DNA of 64,000 bases from Capitulum mitella (lineage: Eukaryota > Arthropoda > Thecostraca > Pollicipedomorpha > Pollicipedidae), in assembly GCA_030062745.1 (NCBI GenBank), contig CP099839.1:44776796-44840795 (forward strand). The letters run 5' to 3'. Of the stretch, positions 58,404 through 64,000 are shown piece by piece. A model generated the notes under the pieces. It saw only the letters and a program-made list of their open reading frames with translations, did no database searches and was not told the origin of the DNA. How positions within the stretch are numbered: the stretch's first letter is position 1; each line of letters starts with the position of its first letter. The position numbers were made by a program, and so were the translations under genes.

Positions 58404-59260
58404 GGGGTGGGCGCTGAGACCCGGACACCCGGACACCCGGTGGCCGTGGTTTACCGCTGGTGGCCAGTTTCGCCCTTCTACTGTTACGTGATCTGACGGG
58501 TGCTGGCATGGATTCGACGAATGTCCGACCGCTCGGGTGTGCTCACAAGCGCTGCGGACCAGACCACTTTCGCCTCCACGTCTAACGACTGCGAACACTG
58601 GAACTTGCCTAACCTCATTACCTCCGGCTGGAGTGATGTCGCCGATGCCCTGGGCCTTTTCTGAACGATCAAATCGCTGCCTCGCTGTGGTTTGGGAGTT
58701 CAGAGTAGCACCTGCTGCCGTGCAACCGGATCTTTAAAATACGGCGGGCGGCTTTTCGCGGAAACCGTCTCATCCGCACCTGACCATCTGCTCCTGATGA
58801 CTGCAGTGATCGACGTTAGTGGTGTTGGGATGCGGAACGGCGAAGCCCCGATGGCCACCTGCCTGCGACAAAGGTCCAAATAACACAGGCGATCTGGACA
58901 TTTAATTTCCTACAATTCAGTTTATCGTCCGGAGCATTTTTAGTCATCACGTAGTAGTCCCAGAGATGTTCAGCCTTCACCCTCCAAAGGACTATCACGG
59001 ACCGCCCTGACTCTGGGTCCCCGCTGCCCAATGGACCAGCACGGACCGGCCCGGCCGGGACAGCGGACTCCGGACCACGGCTGATTAACTGTTTCCACGG
59101 CTGCGCGCCGCGGCCGCCCGCGCACGAGCAGCGTCGCGGCCGCGCCGCCGCCTGGTGCCTCTGCGTGAGACCGAGTCATGCGTGCAGCCCCGGCAGCCAG
59201 CCGGCGCCGCGCACCGCCACCGCCGCGGCCGCCTCCGTGAGAAGCGCCGCCCGCCCGGCT

Positions 59261-59468
59261 ACGGCCGGGCCGTCTCTGGGACGGCCGGTCCGCCCCAGGG
59301 ACGGTCGGTCCGTGTCAGGGACGACCAGTCCGTGTCTGGGACGCCCGGTCCGTGTCTGGGACGACCGGTCCGTGTCCGGGACGCTCGGTCCGTGCCTGGG
59401 ACGCCCGGTCCGTGTCTGGGACGGCCTGTCCGTGTCTGGGACGGCCTGTCTGTGTCTGGGACGGCCGG
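59261..59468. repeat. 20-bp minisatellite, about ten units
   Basis: Period of exactly 20 with consensus near acgcccggtccgtgtctggg. The period is not a multiple of three, so open frames across it are repeat artefacts. Confidence 0.92.
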
Positions 59469-61199
59469 CGCGGCCCGGCTCGGCGCCGCGGCCGGGGTCG
59501 GCGCCGGGTCGCGCTGCCGGCCTTTGTGGTCGGGCCGGCCGGTCACGAACTGCCGAGAGCAGCGTCCCGTCTGCGGCGACACGGCACCGCCGGCCACACG
59601 GCAGCGCCCGCCTGACCCGGTTCCAGAGGAAGAAAACAGCGCTCCGCAGCCGCCCGCCGCTAACTGAGAGCTCTCTGCCGACCTGTCGGCGAACACATCA
59701 AGCACGCTTTCATGCCAATGGTTTTAGCTGTTTTGAATACTACCGAAGGTAGGCACTTTGCGTCACCATCCATCGAACTCTGCTGGTGATAAGAGCGGCT
59801 AATAGTTTGGTGCTGTTCCCGTTTGCCGAGGGCCATATATCTCTCGCTATAATGACAACAATTTTTACAACGGTACAGTCTAATATCACTCCTGAGGGAG
59901 CGCCTCGGTGGCGTTCAGGGCTCACAAAACAATTAGGCGTGTCATTGCCGCGTCCCGGCGCCTGTAACACCTGTCGATCATTATTTGGTCCCGCTCACAA
60001 ATCTTCCGCAGTCGGCCGCCGAAATTAGCGAGTTCATGACTGCGTGACAAACAAATGACGAGCATCCTTGGCCACCATTTCCTTATGGTTGCGGTCTGTG
60101 AAACTCGCCGCGCTCGACATCCGCCGAGGAGACTGCCGCAGACGGCAGAGGTCAGTCCAAACGATCCGGCCGCGCGGCCGCCGTTCCTGGCTTTGATAGG
60201 CTTTCCTACCGGGCGCCGGTCTCTCTTTTCCCGCGGCGTGACGCCGGGACGTCGGCGCCCACGTGCAGGCGTGAGGCGCACGCGGCGTCAGCGGAACGAA
60301 ACGAACGGAGCGACGCTAGGGAGTGACAGCGGGACGCCCTGGAGCAGGAGTTTGTCTGTCGCGTTCAGAAATCACAGCCCGTGAACAACAATAGCAACTG
60401 AGTCAGGGATTTCATGAGACCATTAGATAAAATCTGGGAGGACGTGAAGGTCTATGTGGTTGTCGATCATGAGCAGATATTCGTTTATAGGCCTTGCGGT
60501 TAAAGTGCCTGAACGTTAACACGTTACAAGTTCATATGAGTCAAAACATTTACAACATTGCTGTCTACACAAAAATTAAAGAAATATGTATTAACCACTA
60601 ATATGTGCGAGATGGCAACGCATTAACAACAAATGCCAATGATCACACTTGATAGCAATAGGATCGTAAAGATCTGACAGAATGACCTCCAATTTCCATT
60701 TCAAATCTTTCACTGGGAGGACAGCCCTCAAATAACGTTCGGAGCCTGTGTCTTTGTCTTCAGTAATCGTGGTTCGGAGAACCTCGAGCCACGGCACTCG
60801 CGTAATACGAAGCAGACTCTTCTGACCAGCCATTAGAATATTTCAAAGTTTTGTGCTCCCATCCTGAGTTAGCAGAGACACCAACGCAATTAACCTAACT
60901 ATGACCAAAGTTTCAAAATAGTGGCCGAAATACGCAGTCTACTGGATGACGCCATACCACAGTATAAATTTCTATGAAAAACATTTATGTTTTATCCAAG
61001 AATAGAAATCGCAAAGAATCACTAGAATTTGTTCCATGTATATTTCGACATCTGCCCTAACTAGGAGGCCATAGTTCGGGTGGGTGCGTTTTGTTCCGCA
61101 TCGAAGTCTTATTAGAATGACAATGGAAATCGAAAGTTAATTCGCTCGCCTTACAATGGCCCTCAGAAGCTGCCTTTATACGGATAGTTTTGATGGAAC

Positions 61200-61320
61200 G
61201 AATTGGTATATCTCTCTGTCACACTCTTCTTTTTTCTCCTTGCCCTCTCTCTCTGTCGCTCCTTCTCTCTCGCCCTCTCTTCCTCTCTTTTTCGTCCTTT
61301 TTATATTCTCTTTTCCCTTG
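61200..61320. repeat. CT-rich low-complexity tract
   Basis: Almost pure pyrimidine on the plus strand (tctctctgtcgctccttc and similar). Confidence 0.75.
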
Positions 61321-61599
61321 ATTCGACACCAATTCCTTTTCCACCATTTCTGCTGGGCGCCATCCGAAAGCCTGGCTACGAAAAGCTTGCTGGAGTGGCC
61401 CGCGCATACCACTCAGGCCTTCTATTAGAAGACCTGGAAGCGCCAAGATGATCCTACGTCCAAAACTGGGCGTTTCCAGTTTTGCTGACTGATTATTTCT
61501 CTTCGATTGGCTCGAACGTAAAAAAGACAGCAAAATACGTCTCAAACTCTGTCCAGTTTACGTGCACACCTCTCTGCAGCAATCCTCTGACTGAAAGCT

Positions 61600-62220
61600 G
61601 CACCAGCTCTCAACGCAGCGTAAGACGGACCAGTGGCCGGCCAGTGGCCGCCTCCTGCTCTGGAGCTTCACCTTCAACACACCGGGAACTCGGAGCACTC
61701 GTTGCTCCCGGAGTGGCTCCGGTCCCGTAAAGGCCGGGCGGAGCGCCGCGCTGTCCACCTGCACTCACGCCTCGCGCAGCGCCTCCCTCCCAGACTCGCC
61801 GGCGCCGCGACCACTCTCCTTGCACGGGCGCGGCCCCTAATTGTCGAGCGCGCCGCGTCATTTCGGTTTCACTTTTGCGCGCGGCGCGGCCGCCGAACGT
61901 CCAGATCTGCACGCCGCGCTGCAGGGGGCGGCGGCAAAATGGCGGCCGACAACCGGCGAAAGGTCGACGTGTCGGCGCCGGCGCCGGCGCGGCCGCCGCG
62001 CGCGCGGGTGTCGTGAAAGCCGCCCAGGGCATGAGAAGCGCGCCGGCGGCCCGGCCCGGCCCGGCGCCGCGGAGGGATCAAGCTGCGAACAAAGAGCTCG
62101 GCGAGGAAGGACCAAGTCCCGCGCGCCCCGCGCGGGGCGGCCGGTCTCTGTTCGCCTACTTCCGTGTTGGGCAGGGTAAAAACGGACCGGCTCAGGGGGT
62201 CAATCGATGAGTGTCCCACT
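61600..62220. promoter_or_regulatory. CpG island with a YY1-type AAAATGGCGGC site
   Basis: GC- and CpG-dense stretch. At 61936-61947 it contains AAAATGGCGGCC, a match to the YY1 consensus that in many metazoan promoters coincides with the start codon. The ATG at 61939 opens MAADNRRKVDV and runs 25 codons to TGA. This could be a promoter with a short first exon, but no splice partner was found. Confidence 0.35.
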
Positions 62221-62311
62221 AACGCCGCGGAGCGGAAGTGTTCGACGGGCTGATCCGTTAGACTCAGTCAGGACTCAGGCTTCCACTGGGGGAATTTACG
62301 CAGGTGCAACC

Positions 62312-62313
<2 letters not shown>

Positions 62314-62370
<57 letters not shown>
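62314..62370. repeat. (TA)n microsatellite
   Basis: About 25 TA units with two short interruptions. Confidence 0.92.
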
Positions 62371-62375
<5 letters not shown>

Positions 62376-62529
62376 AATGATTAGGCTGAGACGTCTTAGA
62401 TCAAGAGCTGAATCATGGAATCAGGTACGCACCGCTATATTTTTTAGCTTTTAGTCATTATGCGAGAGAGCCTTGTCCGTGTGCTTCTGTCCATCTGTAA
62501 AATGACACTTTTAAGCCCTTACCAACAAA

Positions 62530-62740
62530 AATGACCGCTTTACCTTCCTCCCTCAAATTTCGACCCTCCTCTCTCCCTCTCCTTCCTTTTCTCCTTCTCT
62601 TCATCTTCCTCTCTCTGTCCCTATCTCTTTCTCTGCCCATCTGCCTATCTATCTATCTATCTACCATTCTATCTATCCATTCATCCATCTATCTATCTAT
62701 CTATCTGTCATCTATTTCTGTCTGTCTCTCTATCCGTTCG
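62530..62740. repeat. pyrimidine-rich tract grading into (ATCT)n
   Basis: CT-rich from 62530, then tetranucleotide ATCT/CTAT repeats at 62640-62735. Confidence 0.88.
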
Positions 62741-62770
62741 CGATGCTTAGCTGCCGGAGCCCCTGCTGCT

Positions 62771-62927
62771 GGCTCTCTCCGTCTTGATCTCCTCGCCGCC
62801 CATGCCGCCTGCTCCTCTTCACCATCATCTCCCCGCCGCCCCTGTAGCCGGCTCCTCTTCACTATCATCTCCCCGCCGCCCCTGTTGCCGGCTCCTCTTC
62901 ACCGTCTTCTCCCCGGCGGCCGCCAGG
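62771..62927. repeat. 40-bp minisatellite, about four units
   Basis: Units starting gctcctcttcac occur at 62811, 62851 and 62891, with a diverged unit at 62771. Period is exactly 40. Confidence 0.85.
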
Positions 62928-62929
62928 TG

Positions 62930-64000
62930 AGGTGAAGACCGTCGGCCCGGTTTTTCCGGCGACAGATGACGTCCGTCATGTCCACAGCCCGAGTGGCACC
63001 GTGAATTTCTCTCCGTAATGACTATAATCGCCGCCCGGGCCGCATAAGAGCGCAGCGATTTTCAGAGACGGGCCCCGCGCGCTGACCCGGCCGCCGCGAC
63101 CGTAAAACGCGCCCGCCCGCCGCCGCAGCGGCGCCTGTTTGTGCGCCGACGGCCCTGCCGGGGACGGCCGCCAGTAGCGCCAATTGGCCTCTGATTGCAG
63201 GGAAGCAGCGGCGCAAAGCGCTGTGCACACAGGAAGGCCCGGCCGCCGGTCGCCGGCCTCAGCGGAGCAGAGCCACGACAGCGGTTCTCACGCCGGTCCC
63301 GGCGCCGACCCGCGCCATGAGCCACTGACCATTTAAACCCCTGAACCGGAACGCTTCATAAACATAAATGATTTGCTACGGTGAGCCGAACATCGGCCGG
63401 GAGCCTTTTTCACAAGTCGTTTGTCAGGAGAACTAAAGAGGTGGCAAGCCCGGGCCATCCCACCACTGGCCTGCTTTGTCTGTGCGGTCTGGATCCCTGG
63501 ATTAGACGGTCAGAGATCACGAATTAATGTTTCGCTTGCGGGCTACGGCTTTGCGTGGTCCTTCCACAGGGTCTACTGACTAGTTTGTAGGTGATTATAC
63601 TCCCATGAATACTGTAAAGGACACCAGACCACGCCGGTGCTTTGCTCCAGCCTTCGATGCCCCTTAATGGCCAAAATGACAAATTAAATGACAAGAAATA
63701 ATACAAACAAATGGAACTCGTAAGTGGCAGAACCTATATCTGTTCCACAGAAACCTTGTTCACGCTATCTCACTGGGTTCGATCATGAATTTATTTCCAG
63801 CCGGGTAATGGCCAGCATCCATCCCAAAGGTCACTGCACCCCGACAGCTAGGCCGACCCGCCCTGCCGAACAGTTAGGCCGACTCGCCCTGTCGGGATAG
63901 GCCGGCCGGCCCGCTCTGTGCCCGGGCAGGCGAGTCCGACAGCTCTGCCCACCATTGTGCCGCCTCCGACGCCTGGCTCCCGACGCGGTGCGGGCCGCCG
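62930..64000. other. GC-rich terminal stretch without recognised genes
   Basis: GC-rich blocks at 63050-63320 and 63840-64000 contain no recognisable protein. The end carries short gccgac/taggcc repeats at 63840-63920. Confidence 0.4.

Noticed and set aside
58027-58598. Repetitive minus-strand open frames (GGCLTPPGVREGVSHRRA-type repeats)
   Set aside because: They arise from the 29-bp array, whose translation cycles through frames; no start context or domain supports a gene.
59155-59752. Repetitive open frames rich in SVSGTPGPCLGR-like units
   Set aside because: Produced by the 20-bp minisatellite, which is open in several frames on both strands.
60591-60833. 80-codon minus-strand open frame with ordinary amino-acid composition
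   Set aside because: No recognisable motif, no convincing splice sites at its ends and no related frame nearby; could not be supported as an exon.

Overview
This is nuclear DNA of an animal, most likely an arthropod. The evidence is spliced genes with GT-AG introns, a block of the arthropod telomere repeat TTAGG, and many short DNA-transposon derivatives. The GC-rich, CpG-rich coding exons inside AT-richer introns would suit a crustacean, possibly a barnacle, but the sequence alone does not settle this.

Four protein-coding loci are supported. (1) COP1/RFWD2, a RING-coiled coil-WD40 E3 ubiquitin ligase, lies at 4340-6253 (+) as one uninterrupted coding exon behind an apparent 5'UTR intron. 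(2) A secreted EMI-domain collagen of the EMID1/COL26A1 type lies at 8828-27579 (+). Nine exons join in perfect phase to give 493 residues: signal peptide, seven-cysteine EMI domain, coiled coil, interrupted Gly-X-Y collagen, second coiled coil, then an acidic Tyr/Asp-rich segment and an Arg-rich tail. (3) LST2/ZFYVE28, a FYVE-domain endosomal regulator of receptor signalling, lies at 40587-29190 (-). Eleven exons join in phase to give 807 residues. (4) The first coding exon of a gene with a leucine-repeat-adaptor-like segment (LURAP1/FAM89-like, tentative) lies at 52466-53192 (+). It has an apparent one-base frameshift and its remaining exons are outside the window. The collagen and LST2 genes converge, with stop codons 1.6 kb apart.

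Layout: 0-4.3 kb holds a telomere-repeat-bearing duplicated repeat and a CpG-depleted block leading into COP1. 6.3-8.1 kb is intergenic. 8.8-27.6 kb is the collagen gene, whose 10.9-kb first intron and second and third introns are full of minisatellites and hAT-like MITEs. 29.2-40.6 kb is LST2, with a CpG-depleted first intron. 41-52 kb is repeat-rich, mostly gene-free DNA, including a cluster of AGGTCA half-sites at 45.7-48.3 kb. 52.1-53.2 kb is a GC-rich gene start. 53.2-64 kb has no confident exon and carries several GC-rich minisatellites and simple repeats.

The genes do not form an obvious pathway. COP1 acts in nuclear and cytoplasmic ubiquitination, LST2 on early endosomes, and the collagen in the extracellular matrix. 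No new multi-gene system was found. The most notable observations are repeat families with intact target-site duplications, CpG-depleted blocks, perfect inverted repeats, and the unusual charge layout of the collagen tail.
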